DNA of 64,000 nt, from contig JADJXH010000004.1 of the NCBI GenBank assembly GCA_016715895.1, forward strand, positions 1,612,001 through 1,676,000, written 5' to 3'. The notes beneath the pieces were generated by a model. The model had not been told where the DNA came from. It saw nothing but the letters and a program-made list of their open reading frames with translations, and ran no database searches. Source of the DNA: Flavobacteriales bacterium (GTDB lineage: Bacteria > Bacteroidota > Bacteroidia > Flavobacteriales_F > PHOS-HE28). The stretch's first letter is position 1, and each line of letters opens with the position of its first letter. Position numbers and translations under genes: made by a program. Shown piece by piece: positions 51,649 to 60,359 of this stretch.

Positions 51649-51918
51649 TCACTTGCGCAGACCAAGCTCCTGGATGATGGCGCGGTAGCGCTCAAGATGC
51701 TGCTCCTTCAGGTAACCCAGGAGCTGTTTCCGCTTACCCACCAGGCCCATCAGGGCCATCTCCGTGGCATGGTCCTTCTTGTTGACCTTCAGGTGCCCGG
51801 TGAGGTGATCGATGCGCTTGGTGAAGAGCGCGATCTGGCTCTCGGCCGCACCGGTGTTCATCTCGGTGCCACCGTGCTTCTTGAAGATCTCGCGCTTGGC
51901 CTCTTTCGTCAGGTACAT
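51649..51918 (-). CDS. rpsO: 30S ribosomal protein S15
   Basis: 89 residues, the full S15 length. Binds the central domain of 16S rRNA. Conserved segments: GGTEMNTGAAESQIALFTKRI, HLTGHLKVNKKDHATEMALMGLVGKRKQLLGYL and the C-terminal RYRAIIQELGLRK. A perfect -7 box is 47 bp upstream. The order rpsO then pnp is widely conserved. Confidence 0.98.
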   Translation of the reverse strand: MYLTKEAKREIFKKHGGTEMNTGAAESQIALFTKRIDHLTGHLKVNKKDHATEMALMGLVGKRKQLLGYLKEQHLERYRAIIQELGLRK

Positions 51919-51964
51919 GGTCGTCCGCGTTGGTCCAACACGGCATTTCCCCGTGTTGAGGCGG

Positions 51965-51972
51965 CAAAGATA
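51965..51972 (-). promoter_or_regulatory. -7 promoter box (TATCTTTG) for rpsO
   Basis: Perfect match to TAnnTTTG on the minus strand, giving a leader of about 40 nt before the rpsO ATG. Confidence 0.65.
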
Positions 51973-51998
51973 GATGTTTTCAGGACCCGGGCAGCCCT

Positions 51999-52844
51999 TC
52001 AGGCCTGAAAGAAGGTGATGAACTGCGAGAGCCTGGCCTTCAGGTCCTTACGTGGCACGATCTTGTCCAGGAAGCCATGCTCGAGCACGAACTCGCTCGT
52101 TTGGAACCCTTTGGGCAGGTCGGTGCCGATGGTCTCCTTCACCACACGGGGGCCGGCGAAGCCGATCAGCGCCTTCGGTTCGGCGATGTTCAGATCGCCC
52201 AGCATGGCGAAGCTGGCCGTCACCCCTCCCGTGGTGGGGTCGGTGAGCACGCTGATGTAGGGCAGCCGCTTGGCGGCCAGCTGGGTGAGCTTGGCGCTGG
52301 TCTTGGCCATCTGCATCAGGCTGAAGCCGGCCTCCATCATGCGGGCCCCTCCGCTCTTGCTGATGATGATCAACGGACACTTCCGTTTCATGGCCTGATC
52401 GGCCGCCAGGGCGATCTTCTCACCCACCACGCTGCCCATGCTCCCGCCGATGAAGCGGAAATCCATGCAGGCGATCACCACCATGCGCTTGTCCAGCTTC
52501 CCCTCCGCGGCCCGCAAGGCATCGTTGAGGCCGGTCTCCTTCCGGGTCTTCTGCAGCCGGTCGCTGTACGGTTTGGTGTCCTCGAACTTCAGCGGGTCAC
52601 CGGCCACCAGATCGGCATGCAGTTCCGTGTACTTCTGATCGTCGAACAGGATGGCGAAGTACTCCGCGCTGCCGATCTTTTCGTGGTGCTCGCACTTGGC
52701 ACAGACCCAGAGGTTGTTCTCGTGGTCCTCCGAGGTCATGATCTCATCGCACTCCGGACACTTGTACCAGAGCCCTTCGGGCGTCTCCTTCTTCTCCTCG
52801 GTGGAGGTGGTGATGCCTTCCTTGGTGCGAGTGAACCAGCCCAT
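51999..52844 (-). CDS. accD: Acetyl-CoA carboxylase carboxyltransferase subunit beta
   Basis: 281 residues. Carboxyltransferase half of acetyl-CoA carboxylase, making malonyl-CoA. Zinc ribbon CPECDE...CAKCEHH at about 29-54, then the crotonase-like core with FRFIGGSMGSVVGEKI, SKSGGARMMEAGFSLMQMAK, SVLTDPTTGGVTASFAMLGD and the GFAGPRVVKETI substrate loop. Malonyl-CoA made here is also the extender of the PKS protein in this window. A -7-like box is 5 bp upstream. Confidence 0.97.
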   Translation of the reverse strand: MGWFTRTKEGITTSTEEKKETPEGLWYKCPECDEIMTSEDHENNLWVCAKCEHHEKIGSAEYFAILFDDQKYTELHADLVAGDPLKFEDTKPYSDRLQKTRKETGLNDALRAAEGKLDKRMVVIACMDFRFIGGSMGSVVGEKIALAADQAMKRKCPLIIISKSGGARMMEAGFSLMQMAKTSAKLTQLAAKRLPYISVLTDPTTGGVTASFAMLGDLNIAEPKALIGFAGPRVVKETIGTDLPKGFQTSEFVLEHGFLDKIVPRKDLKARLSQFITFFQA

Positions 52845-52849
52845 GGGTG

Positions 52850-52857
52850 CAAAGGTG
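52850..52857 (-). promoter_or_regulatory. Candidate -7 box (CACCTTTG) for accD
   Basis: Seven of eight match to TAnnTTTG, 5 bp from the ATG; the same variant precedes the DUF3822 gene. Confidence 0.4.
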
Positions 52858-52945
52858 GAATGCGAAAGCTGAACGATGAAACCGGAACGATGAAGGGCGG
52901 AACCGGGGTCTCGTTCCAGCTGTCAGCCTTCCCCTTTCAGCGTGC

Positions 52946-54019
52946 CTAAGCGATGGTGACCTTCGGGTCGAGATACACGTCCTGGATGGCGTTGAGCAGC
53001 TGCACGCCTTCGCCCATGGGGCGCTGGAAGGCCTTGCGGCCGCTGATGAGGCCCTGGCCACCGGCGCGTTTGTTGATCACGGCGGTCCGCACGGCCTCCG
53101 CCAGGTCGCTCTCCCCGCTGCTGGCCCCGCCGCTGTTGATCAGTCCGATGCGGCCCATGTAGCAGTTGGCCACCTGGTAGCGGCACAGGTCGATCGGATG
53201 CTCGGTGGTGAGGTCGCTGTACACCTTCTTGTGGGTCTTGCCGTAGCCGCTCAGTGCGGTGTACCCGCCGTTCACCTCGGGCAGCTTCTGCTTGATGATG
53301 TCCGCCTGGATGGTGACACCCAGATGGTTGGCCTGTGCGGTGAGGTCGGCGGCGGTGTGGTAGTCGACCCCGTCCTTCTTGAAGCCCGGGTTGCGGAGGT
53401 AGCACCACAGGATGGTGGCCATGCCCAGTTCATGCGCCAGTTGGAAGGCCTCGGCGATCTCGGTGATCTGCCGGGTGCTTTCGTCGCTGCCGAAGTAGAT
53501 GGTGGCGCCCACGGCCACGGCCCCCATGTCCCATGCGCTCTCCACGGTGCCGAAGAGCACCTGGTCGAACTTGTTCGGCAGGGTCATGAGCTCATTGTGG
53601 TTGATCTTCACGATGAACGGGATGCGGTGGGCGTACTTGCGCGCCACGCTGCCGAGCACACCGTAGGTGCTGGCCACCGCATTGCAGCCGCCTTCGATGG
53701 CCAGCTTCACGATGTTCTCCCCATCGAAGTAGATGGGGTTGGGCGCGAAGCTCGCGGCGGCGCTGTGCTCGATGCCCTGGTCCACCGGCAGGATGCTCAT
53801 GTACCCGGTGTTGGCCAGGCGGCCGCCACCATAGAGGGCCTGGATGCTGCGCAACACCTGGGGGCTGCGGTTGCTGCCCGCGAAACAGCGGTCCACGAAA
53901 TCGGGACCGGGCAGGTTCAGCTGGTCCTTGCTGATGGTGGTGCAACGGTGTCCGAGGAGGCGGTCGGCGTCCTGGCCGAGCAGCTCCTCGATGCGGCCGG
54001 TCTTGGTGGTGGTGGGCAT
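52946..54019 (-). CDS. Class I fructose-bisphosphate aldolase (FbaB/DhnA type)
   Basis: 357 residues from the ATG at 54019; a TTG eight codons upstream is less likely because it falls on the -7 box. Schiff-base class I aldolase of glycolysis and gluconeogenesis, of the archaeal/bacterial DhnA type. Motifs: ILPVDQGIEHSAAASF, FIVKINHNELM, GAVAVGATIYFGSDES, ADIIKQKLPE with the likely catalytic lysine region, and GLINSGGASSGESDL. No class II metal motif is present. Confidence 0.93.
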   Translation of the reverse strand: MPTTTKTGRIEELLGQDADRLLGHRCTTISKDQLNLPGPDFVDRCFAGSNRSPQVLRSIQALYGGGRLANTGYMSILPVDQGIEHSAAASFAPNPIYFDGENIVKLAIEGGCNAVASTYGVLGSVARKYAHRIPFIVKINHNELMTLPNKFDQVLFGTVESAWDMGAVAVGATIYFGSDESTRQITEIAEAFQLAHELGMATILWCYLRNPGFKKDGVDYHTAADLTAQANHLGVTIQADIIKQKLPEVNGGYTALSGYGKTHKKVYSDLTTEHPIDLCRYQVANCYMGRIGLINSGGASSGESDLAEAVRTAVINKRAGGQGLISGRKAFQRPMGEGVQLLNAIQDVYLDPKVTIA

Positions 54020-54040
54020 GCGGTGCGTGCGGATGGGCGG

Positions 54041-54048
54041 CAAAACTA
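54041..54048 (-). promoter_or_regulatory. -7 promoter box (TAGTTTTG) for the aldolase gene
   Basis: Perfect match to TAnnTTTG, 21 bp from the chosen ATG at 54019. Confidence 0.65.
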
Positions 54049-54085
54049 CGGAAAGCGGACAGGGGTGTCGAGCCGCCGGGGGCGG

Positions 54086-56518
54086 TCAGAAGGGATACCC
54101 GATCCCAAGGTTCAGGTTGGCCAGGTCGCTGAGGGCACGCTCCTCGCGGGTGCGTTCGAAGATCCAGCGTTCGCCGGAGGGGAGCGCGGGGTCCTTCGTC
54201 TGGAACCCCAGGTCGAAGCGGACCAGGAAGAAGTCGAAGTTCAGGCGCAGCCCGGCCCCCACGCCGATCGCCAGGTCGCTGAGGAGGTCGCTGTCGATCC
54301 CGCTTCCGGGTCGCTGGGGGTCCTCCTTCAGATACCAGATGTTGCCGGCGTCCACGAACAGGCCCATCTCGAAGAAGCCCACCAGCTTGAAGCGGTATTC
54401 GGCGTTGGCCTCGATGCGCACTTCGCCGATGCGGTCGTAGGCGACCAGCGGTGCCGCGTACGATCCGGGACCCACCGACCGTGCGCGCCAGGCCCGAAGG
54501 CCGTTCGCGCCGCCCACGAAGAAGCTCGATTCAAAGGGCAGCACGCCGAGGTTCCCGAACGGCACGCCCACCCCGGCGGCGGCCCTGAACACGAGCTGGC
54601 TCTTCTCGTGCAGGCGCCGGTAGTAGCGCAGGTCCGCATCCAGCTTCACGAACTGGGCGAAGCGCACCCCGTCGATGGTGTGGAAGCTGTTCCCGCTGGT
54701 GTCCGTGGTGCGCTCCCAGCCCAGCAGGCCCGCCACTCCACTGAGCAGGTTGCCGCTGGTCTCCAAGGTGGTGCGGAGGAAGACCACATCGCGGCCCTTG
54801 GCCGTGCCCTGCGTGTTCAGGGTGTAGAACGCCCGGGCGCCGATGATCAGGTGGTCCGTGTAGCTGTCGGTGAGCACCGGGTCGTTGGCCTGCTGGAGAT
54901 AGGTCCGGAAGGCTTGGGTGAGGAAGGGGATGCGGATGATGTTCAGGTCCACGGGAAAAATGCCCACCGTGGCCCGCGGGCTCTCGGTCCATTCGAGCCC
55001 CAGGCTCGTCCGTGCCAGGGTGCGGTTGTAGTCCGGGCGCCGCTGGTAGTTGTACAGGGCGGTCCAGGTGGTGCGCGGCGCGGCGGATTTGGTGAACCAG
55101 CGGGCGGGCACGAAGGGGCGAGGGAACCGCAGGGTGAGCTCCGGACCGATCTCCACGGTGTTGAACAGCACGTCGCGGCCCACCGCCGTGCTGGTCTCGC
55201 CCGTGCCCGTCTCCTGACCGGTGATGCTCTGCTGGGCCTCCAGGCCCAGGGTCACCTGCGCTTGAAGGGACCCCATGTTGCGGAACACGTTGCGATGGCG
55301 GTAGGCCAGGCTGATGGAGGTGCCCAGGAAGCCCCCGCGGTTCGTTCCGAAGCCCTCCACCGTGAAGCCCTGCTGCTTGGCCGGGGTCAACCGCATGGTG
55401 CAGTTCACCACGTCCCGTGCCCCGGTGCCCACCGTGTCGTACAGCATGTCCACACGGTCGAAGACCCGCAGGTTGGTCAACCGCCGGAAGGTCCTGTCCG
55501 CCATGCTGGCCTGGTAGCGGTCGCCCGGATGGAAGTACACCGTGCTCAGCAGTGCCTGAGGCCGATAACGCGGTTTGTTGCCTTGGTAAAGAAAGGTGTA
55601 GCCCTCCCGCACCAGCGTGTCAACAGGCAGGGCCGACCGGCCCGCGAACGAGCCCGTGGCATCGATGGTCACCTGACCGATATGGTGGATGGTGCCCTCC
55701 CGGGAGCCTCGAAGGCCGGCATCCCTGTCCGCCATCGGTCTGGTCAGTCGCATCATCACATCCACCTGATGGTCACCCGCCGCGGTATCAGCGTCGAAGC
55801 TCACCAGGTCGCGATGGAAGTAGATGTAGCCCAGTTCCCGCAGCACTCCGGTCACACGGTCGCGCTCGGCCTCCAGATCGTCGGCATCGAACCGCGCACC
55901 ACTGCGCAGTCGTGAACCGTCCCAGGTCTTGGTCAGGTAATCCTCGATGCTGGGGTCGTCCACGGAGAACCGGATGTGGCGCAGGCGATGCGGTTCGCCG
56001 GGGATCACGTGGTAGCGCAGTCGGGCCCTGCGCCCGCGATGGGCGACGGAATCGGTGACCTCGCCCTTGAAGAAGCCCTCCCGGAGGAGGTACATGCGCA
56101 TCTGCGTCACGGTGCGGGCCGTCAAGGTGCTGTCCAGCACTACCGGCGGTTCACCGACCACCTCGCGGAGCCATTCGCCGAAGGTGCGCCCGGCTTCCTT
56201 GGGGGGCTTGCCCTGCTGCGCGCGACGGGCATTGGTCCTGGCGGTCCGCTCCGCGCGGTGGGCCTTCCGGCGGGCCAGTCGTTCGGGCGACGGGAGGTTG
56301 TACATCGCCAGATAGAAACGCAGTCCCAGGATCCGCTTGTTGGGCCGCTGCTTCATCAGCGACGCCAGCTCGTCCTTCTCCACACGCTTGTCCTTCACCT
56401 CCACCTTCGATCGCACGAGCAGATGGCGACCGGCCGGCACGCGCCGCGCCGGGTCGCACGCGGAAAGGACCAGCAAAAGGACCACCGGTAGCACGATATG
56501 CGTGGTCCGCGGATGCAC
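54086..56518 (-). CDS. tamL: TamA/BamA-family outer-membrane lipoprotein (TamL type)
   Basis: 810 residues. The GTG at 56518 gives a lipoprotein signal (TTHIVLPVVLLLVLSAC, Cys21); the much longer open frame upstream has no homology and overlaps other genes. The periplasmic part (about 30-400) contains POTRA-like segments (RMYLLREGFFKGEVTDSV, VTGVLRELGYIYFH, RRLTNLRVFDRVDM). The Omp85 barrel (about 405-810) has FFVGGANGLRAW, the surface-loop-6 type motif, and ends NLNLGIGYPF with a terminal aromatic residue. N-terminal lipidation marks the Bacteroidota TamL branch. It probably helps assemble outer-membrane or surface proteins. Divergent from the trmH-type gene, with facing promoters between them. 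Confidence 0.9.
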   Translation of the reverse strand: MHPRTTHIVLPVVLLLVLSACDPARRVPAGRHLLVRSKVEVKDKRVEKDELASLMKQRPNKRILGLRFYLAMYNLPSPERLARRKAHRAERTARTNARRAQQGKPPKEAGRTFGEWLREVVGEPPVVLDSTLTARTVTQMRMYLLREGFFKGEVTDSVAHRGRRARLRYHVIPGEPHRLRHIRFSVDDPSIEDYLTKTWDGSRLRSGARFDADDLEAERDRVTGVLRELGYIYFHRDLVSFDADTAAGDHQVDVMMRLTRPMADRDAGLRGSREGTIHHIGQVTIDATGSFAGRSALPVDTLVREGYTFLYQGNKPRYRPQALLSTVYFHPGDRYQASMADRTFRRLTNLRVFDRVDMLYDTVGTGARDVVNCTMRLTPAKQQGFTVEGFGTNRGGFLGTSISLAYRHRNVFRNMGSLQAQVTLGLEAQQSITGQETGTGETSTAVGRDVLFNTVEIGPELTLRFPRPFVPARWFTKSAAPRTTWTALYNYQRRPDYNRTLARTSLGLEWTESPRATVGIFPVDLNIIRIPFLTQAFRTYLQQANDPVLTDSYTDHLIIGARAFYTLNTQGTAKGRDVVFLRTTLETSGNLLSGVAGLLGWERTTDTSGNSFHTIDGVRFAQFVKLDADLRYYRRLHEKSQLVFRAAAGVGVPFGNLGVLPFESSFFVGGANGLRAWRARSVGPGSYAAPLVAYDRIGEVRIEANAEYRFKLVGFFEMGLFVDAGNIWYLKEDPQRPGSGIDSDLLSDLAIGVGAGLRLNFDFFLVRFDLGFQTKDPALPSGERWIFERTREERALSDLANLNLGIGYPF

Positions 56519-56536
56519 GGAGGTGTCGCTGGTCCC

Positions 56537-56544
56537 TAGTTTTG
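56537..56544 (+). promoter_or_regulatory. -7 promoter box (TAGTTTTG) for the RNA methyltransferase gene
   Basis: Perfect match to TAnnTTTG on the plus strand, 25 bp from the TTG start at 56570. Confidence 0.6.
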
Positions 56545-56552
56545 GCGAAGGC

Positions 56553-56560
56553 CAAAGATA
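56553..56560 (-). promoter_or_regulatory. -7 promoter box (TATCTTTG) for the TamL-type gene
   Basis: Perfect match to TAnnTTTG on the minus strand, 34 bp from the GTG start at 56518. It lies only 8 bp from the plus-strand box at 56537-56544, and the two face each other. Confidence 0.6.
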
Positions 56561-56569
56561 TCCGACAGG

Positions 56570-57316
56570 TTGACCGAGGCGGAGTACAAGTTGACGCGGG
56601 CGCTGCTGGAACGACGGCATCGCCGGACCGAAGGGGCGTTCCTCGTTCAGGGACGCAAGCTGGTGGACGAAGCCCTGCGTTCCGGATGGACGGTGCGTTT
56701 CGTGGTGGCCACGGAAGAAGTGGCGCGCGCCGCGGACATCCCGGACCACTTGGTGCGCATCGCCCCTCCGCACCGGCTGGAGCGCTTGGGCACCTTCGAG
56801 CAGGGCAACGAGCTGATCGCCGTGGTGGACCTGCCCCGGCCCGGCACCGATGGGCCGTTGGGGGACGGTGAGCTCGTGCTCGCCCTGGACGGGGTGGCCG
56901 ATCCGGGGAACCTCGGTACGATCATCCGGTTGGCGGACTGGTTCGGGGTCCGCCGCATCTGGTGCGCCGAGGGTTCGGTGGACCCGTTCAATCCGAAGAC
57001 CGTCCAGGCCAGCATGGGTTCCGTCCTCCGGGTGGAGGTGTTCACCGTGCGCCTGCCGGACAGGCTGGCCCAGGCCCGGCGCGAAGGAGCGTCGGTCTAT
57101 GCGGCGGACATGGCGGGTGCCCCGGTGTTCGAGGTGGGGCTGCAGCGCCCGGCGGTGCTGGTGCTCGGCAGCGAGTCCCACGGGCTCTCCGAAGCGGTGA
57201 AGGAGCAGGCCGGTGTGCGGTTGCGCGTGCCGGGGGGTGGGGGCGCGGAGTCGCTGAACGTGGCCATGGCCGCCACCGCCCTCTGCATGGAGTTCGAGCG
57301 CCGCCGTCAGCCCTGA
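56570..57316 (+). CDS. TrmH/SpoU-family RNA 2'-O-methyltransferase
   Basis: 248 residues. SPOUT methyltransferase with an N-terminal substrate-binding domain (EGAFLVQGRKLVDEAL) and the three SpoU motifs: LDGVADPGNLGTIIRLADWFG, VLVLGSESHGLS and ESLNVAMAATALCMEF. It methylates a ribose in rRNA or tRNA; the exact target is not predictable. The start is TTG at 56570, the only start codon just ahead of the conserved region. It converges with the FAD oxidoreductase gene, overlapping by 10 bp. Confidence 0.92.
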   Translation: MTEAEYKLTRALLERRHRRTEGAFLVQGRKLVDEALRSGWTVRFVVATEEVARAADIPDHLVRIAPPHRLERLGTFEQGNELIAVVDLPRPGTDGPLGDGELVLALDGVADPGNLGTIIRLADWFGVRRIWCAEGSVDPFNPKTVQASMGSVLRVEVFTVRLPDRLAQARREGASVYAADMAGAPVFEVGLQRPAVLVLGSESHGLSEAVKEQAGVRLRVPGGGGAESLNVAMAATALCMEFERRRQP

Positions 57317-58875
57317 TCGACGGAACGTCCCATCCGCGCGGCGATGCGCTCGGCCACCCGCATCCCGTCCATCGCCGCGCTCACGATACCGCCGGCGTAG
57401 CCCGCGCCTTCCCCGCAGGGGTACAGCCCCTCCACTTCCGGGTGCTCGAGGGTGTCCGGATCGCGCGGGATGCGGACCGGGCTGCTCGTTCGGCTCTCCA
57501 CCGCCACCAGGACGGCCTCGTTCGTGCGGAAGCCCCGCATGCGCTTCCCCACGCGCACCAAGGCTGTCCGCAGCCGCTGCATCACCGGCGGGGGCAGCAG
57601 CTCGTTGAGCGGTGCGCTGACGATGCCCGGGGGATAGCTGCACGCGGGAAGGTCGGCGCTCAGCCGTCCGGCGATGAGGTCCTCCATGCGCTGCGCCGGT
57701 GCGCACTGGGTGCCGCCGCCCATCCGCCAGGCGAGGTGCTCCACCGCCCGCTGGGTCTCCATGCCGGCGAGGGCGCCCGGGCCAGTGCGGAGGCTTCGCG
57801 TGTCGACCACCAGGCCCGAGTTCGCGAAGGGGTTGTTGCGCTTGCTCGGGCTCCAACCGTTGGTCACCACTTCGTCCGGCGCGGTCGCGCACGGGGCGAT
57901 GATGCCGCCCGGGCACATGCAGAAGCTGTATACGCCATGGCCGTCCACCTGTTCCACCAGGCTGTAGCTCGCCGGAGGCAGCAGGGGGTCACGCGTGGCA
58001 CAGTGGTACTGCATCGAATCGATCACGGTCTGCGGGTGCTCCACGCGCACACCGATGGCGAAGTCCTTGCGCTCGATGCGGATCCCCTTCGCGTGCAGCA
58101 TGCGGAAGATGTCCCGTGCGCTGTGCCCGGTGGCCAGCACCACATGGTCCGCGGGCATCTCGGTGCCATCGAGCGTGCGAAGGCCCCGCGTCCTCCCGCC
58201 CTCCATGATCAGGTCGGTGACGCGACGGCCGAAATGCACTTCGCCGCCGGCGGCCAGAATGGCATCGCGCATGGCCGTGATGATGCCCGGCAGCTTGTTG
58301 GTCCCCACATGCGGATGAGCGTCCACCAGGATGTCGGGCGAGGCCCCAAAGGCCACCAGCCGGTCGAGGACGCCCCGCACGTCGCCGCGTTTGGTGGAGC
58401 GCGTATAGAGCTTCCCGTCGCTGTAGGTGCCGGCACCTCCCTCGCCGAAGCAGTAGTTGCTGTCCGGGTCGACCAGATGAGCCCGGTTGATCGCGGCCAG
58501 GTCGCGTCGCCGGGCGCGCACATCCTTGCCGCGTTCAAGCAGCACCGGTCGGATGCCGAGTTCGATGGCGCGCAGGGCGCAGAAGAGCCCTGCCGGACCG
58601 CAGCCCACGATGTGCAGGGTCGGGGCCTTGTGCACATCGCGGTGCACGAAGGCGGGTGGCCGCTCCGTGCTGCCATCGCCGGTCACCAAGGCCACGCGGA
58701 GCCGGATGCGCGGAGGTCGGCTGCGCGCATCGATCGACCGTCGCAGCACCTGATGCGTCAGGCCGGTGGCCGGTCCTTCACCGGCGGCCTCCAGGGCCGC
58801 GGCGCGCACGATCACCGGGTCGGCGGCTTCGCCGGGCGACAGCACCAGCTCCACCGTCCGCGCATCGCCCGTCAT
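57307..58875 (-). CDS. FAD-dependent oxidoreductase (COG2509 type)
   Basis: 522 residues. An N-terminal ~80-residue domain with RAAALEAAGEGP and LRRSIDARSRPPR is followed by the dinucleotide-binding fold (HIVGCGPAGLFCALRAIELG), then NYCFGEGGAGTYSDGKLYTR, VVLATGHSARDIFRML and the terminal GEGAGYAGGIVSAAMDGMR. This is the layout of the conserved FAD dehydrogenases related to HI0933-like flavoproteins. Substrate unknown. Its ATG at 58875 overlaps the porT stop by four bases, so it is last in the aspC-rfaE1-ubiE-porT operon. Confidence 0.9.
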   Translation of the reverse strand: MTGDARTVELVLSPGEAADPVIVRAAALEAAGEGPATGLTHQVLRRSIDARSRPPRIRLRVALVTGDGSTERPPAFVHRDVHKAPTLHIVGCGPAGLFCALRAIELGIRPVLLERGKDVRARRRDLAAINRAHLVDPDSNYCFGEGGAGTYSDGKLYTRSTKRGDVRGVLDRLVAFGASPDILVDAHPHVGTNKLPGIITAMRDAILAAGGEVHFGRRVTDLIMEGGRTRGLRTLDGTEMPADHVVLATGHSARDIFRMLHAKGIRIERKDFAIGVRVEHPQTVIDSMQYHCATRDPLLPPASYSLVEQVDGHGVYSFCMCPGGIIAPCATAPDEVVTNGWSPSKRNNPFANSGLVVDTRSLRTGPGALAGMETQRAVEHLAWRMGGGTQCAPAQRMEDLIAGRLSADLPACSYPPGIVSAPLNELLPPPVMQRLRTALVRVGKRMRGFRTNEAVLVAVESRTSSPVRIPRDPDTLEHPEVEGLYPCGEGAGYAGGIVSAAMDGMRVAERIAARMGRSVDQG

Positions 58876-59603
58876 CCCTCGAAGGTGAAGGTCAGCACGT
58901 AGGTCTTCGTGCGAATGCTCTGCAAGGGCGTGCTGAACCGGGTGCCGTCATCGATCAGCAGGTTCGGGATGCCGATGCCGGTCTTGAGCTCGATGCCGAA
59001 CTTGAAGTAGGGCAGGAAGAAATCGAACCCACCGCCCACCTCCGCGGCATAGTCGAACTTGTTCAACTTCACCACCACCTCCTCATCGATCGCATTGTTC
59101 ACGTCCTTCTGGCTGGCCATGTCGATGGCGGCCTTGCCGCCCGCCACCACGTAAACCGCGAAGTTGTTGATGCGGTCGCTGCGGAACTTCAGCAGCAGCG
59201 GGAACTCCAGGTAGGTGCTCTCCACCGGCTTCTCGTACACCACCTCGGTGCCGTCGCTCCGCCGGAAGCGATACCGGAGCACCCGGTCCTGGAACGAGAG
59301 CGAGGGGATGAAACGCACGCTCAGGTTCGTGGTCATGTTCAGCGAACCGATGATCCCGAGGTTGAACCCCGGCTTGCGCAGGTGGTCGATCGCCATCACA
59401 CTGTCCCGCGTGTAGGCCTGCGGGTCGAGCTTCATGAAGAAGTCGGAGGTGTTGTAGGCGAGCAGGAAGCCGAAGTGGAAGCGCCGGAGATCGAAGTTGG
59501 GCAGATGCTCGGTCTTGATGCCTTTGACCGGTCCGGTCATCTGCGACAGGGCATCACCCGACGCGAGCGCGCACAGCAGCAGGAGCGGGAGGAGGCGCTT
59601 CAT
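58872..59603 (-). CDS. porT: PorT-like type IX secretion protein
   Basis: 243 residues with a signal peptide (MKRLLPLLLLCALASGDALSQ). The mature sequence matches the PorT/SprT pattern: FDLRRFHFGFLLAYNTSDFFMK near the start, LNLGIIGSLNMTTNLSVRFIPSLSF-like barrel strands, YLEFPLLLKFRSDR, and a final strand KTYVLTFTFEG. PorT is an outer-membrane barrel needed for T9SS secretion and, in gliders, motility. Its neighbour ubiE is also the usual one in Flavobacteriia. It is the one T9SS component in the window, alongside several T9SS cargo genes. Confidence 0.9.
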   Translation of the reverse strand: MKRLLPLLLLCALASGDALSQMTGPVKGIKTEHLPNFDLRRFHFGFLLAYNTSDFFMKLDPQAYTRDSVMAIDHLRKPGFNLGIIGSLNMTTNLSVRFIPSLSFQDRVLRYRFRRSDGTEVVYEKPVESTYLEFPLLLKFRSDRINNFAVYVVAGGKAAIDMASQKDVNNAIDEEVVVKLNKFDYAAEVGGGFDFFLPYFKFGIELKTGIGIPNLLIDDGTRFSTPLQSIRTKTYVLTFTFEG

Positions 59604-59613
59604 GGATGCGCAA

Positions 59614-59621
59614 CGAAGGTA
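59614..59621 (-). promoter_or_regulatory. Candidate -7 box (TACCTTCG) for porT
   Basis: Seven of eight match to TAnnTTTG in the 42-bp gap after ubiE, 10 bp before the porT ATG. It could give porT a promoter inside the operon. Confidence 0.35.
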
Positions 59622-59645
59622 GACAGCGATCCGTGCCCGTGGGCT

Positions 59646-60359
59646 TCAGGAGCGCGCGGTGTAAAGGGTGGCGATACCGCCGGACAGACGATCCGACGTG
59701 ACCGCGCTGAAGCCCGAGGCGCGCAGGCGTTGCTCGAACACGGGTCCCTCGGGGAACGCCTCCACGGACCGCGGCAGATAGGTGTAAGCGCTGCTGTCGC
59801 CGCTCACCCATCGGCCGACCATGGGCATCACGCGGTGGAAGTAAAGGCGGAAGAGCGCCCCCATGAGGCCACGGGCCTTGGAGAACTCGAGCACGAAGAC
59901 CCGTCCGCCCGGCCGCAGCACCCGCTTCATCTCGCGCAGGCCGCGGTCAAGGTCATCGAAGTTGCGCACACCGAAGGCCACCGTCACCGCATCGAAATGA
60001 CCGTCCGGGAAGGGGAGGGACTCGGAGGCCGCGCGCACCAGCTCCACCCGGTCGGCCAGCCCGGCCCTGTCCACCTTCGTCCGGCCGTGGGACAGCATGC
60101 CTTCGCTGATGTCGGCCCCCACCACGGAACGGGCGTGTCGAGCACAGAGCAGGGCCAGATCGGCGGTCCCTGTGGCCAGGTCCAGGAGACGGTCCACCGG
60201 CTCCCTGCGCAGGATGCGCAGCACGCGCCGGCGCCAGGCCCGGTCCACACCCAGACTGAACAGACGGTTCAGCAGGTCGTAGCGCGGGGCGATGGCATCG
60301 AACATGCGCTCGACCTGCTCACGCTTCGAGCCATCCGGGGAGTACGGCTTCACGCTCAT
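59646..60359 (-). CDS. ubiE: Demethylmenaquinone methyltransferase UbiE/MenG
   Basis: 237 residues from the ATG at 60359. Last step of menaquinone synthesis, C-methylating demethylmenaquinone with SAM. Motifs: MFDAIAPRYDLLNRLFSLGVDRAWRR (the UbiE/COQ5 signature start), LLDLATGTADLAL (motif I), VVGADISEGML, ESLPFPDGHFDAVTVAFGVRNF and LRPGGRVFVLEFSK. Its start overlaps the rfaE1 stop by one base (TGATG). Confidence 0.97.
   Translation of the reverse strand: MSVKPYSPDGSKREQVERMFDAIAPRYDLLNRLFSLGVDRAWRRRVLRILRREPVDRLLDLATGTADLALLCARHARSVVGADISEGMLSHGRTKVDRAGLADRVELVRAASESLPFPDGHFDAVTVAFGVRNFDDLDRGLREMKRVLRPGGRVFVLEFSKARGLMGALFRLYFHRVMPMVGRWVSGDSSAYTYLPRSVEAFPEGPVFEQRLRASGFSAVTSDRLSGGIATLYTARS

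Noticed and set aside
56519..57916. Upstream extension of the TamL-type frame on the minus strand
   Set aside because: It runs antisense through the RNA methyltransferase gene. The lipoprotein signal starts at the GTG at 56518.
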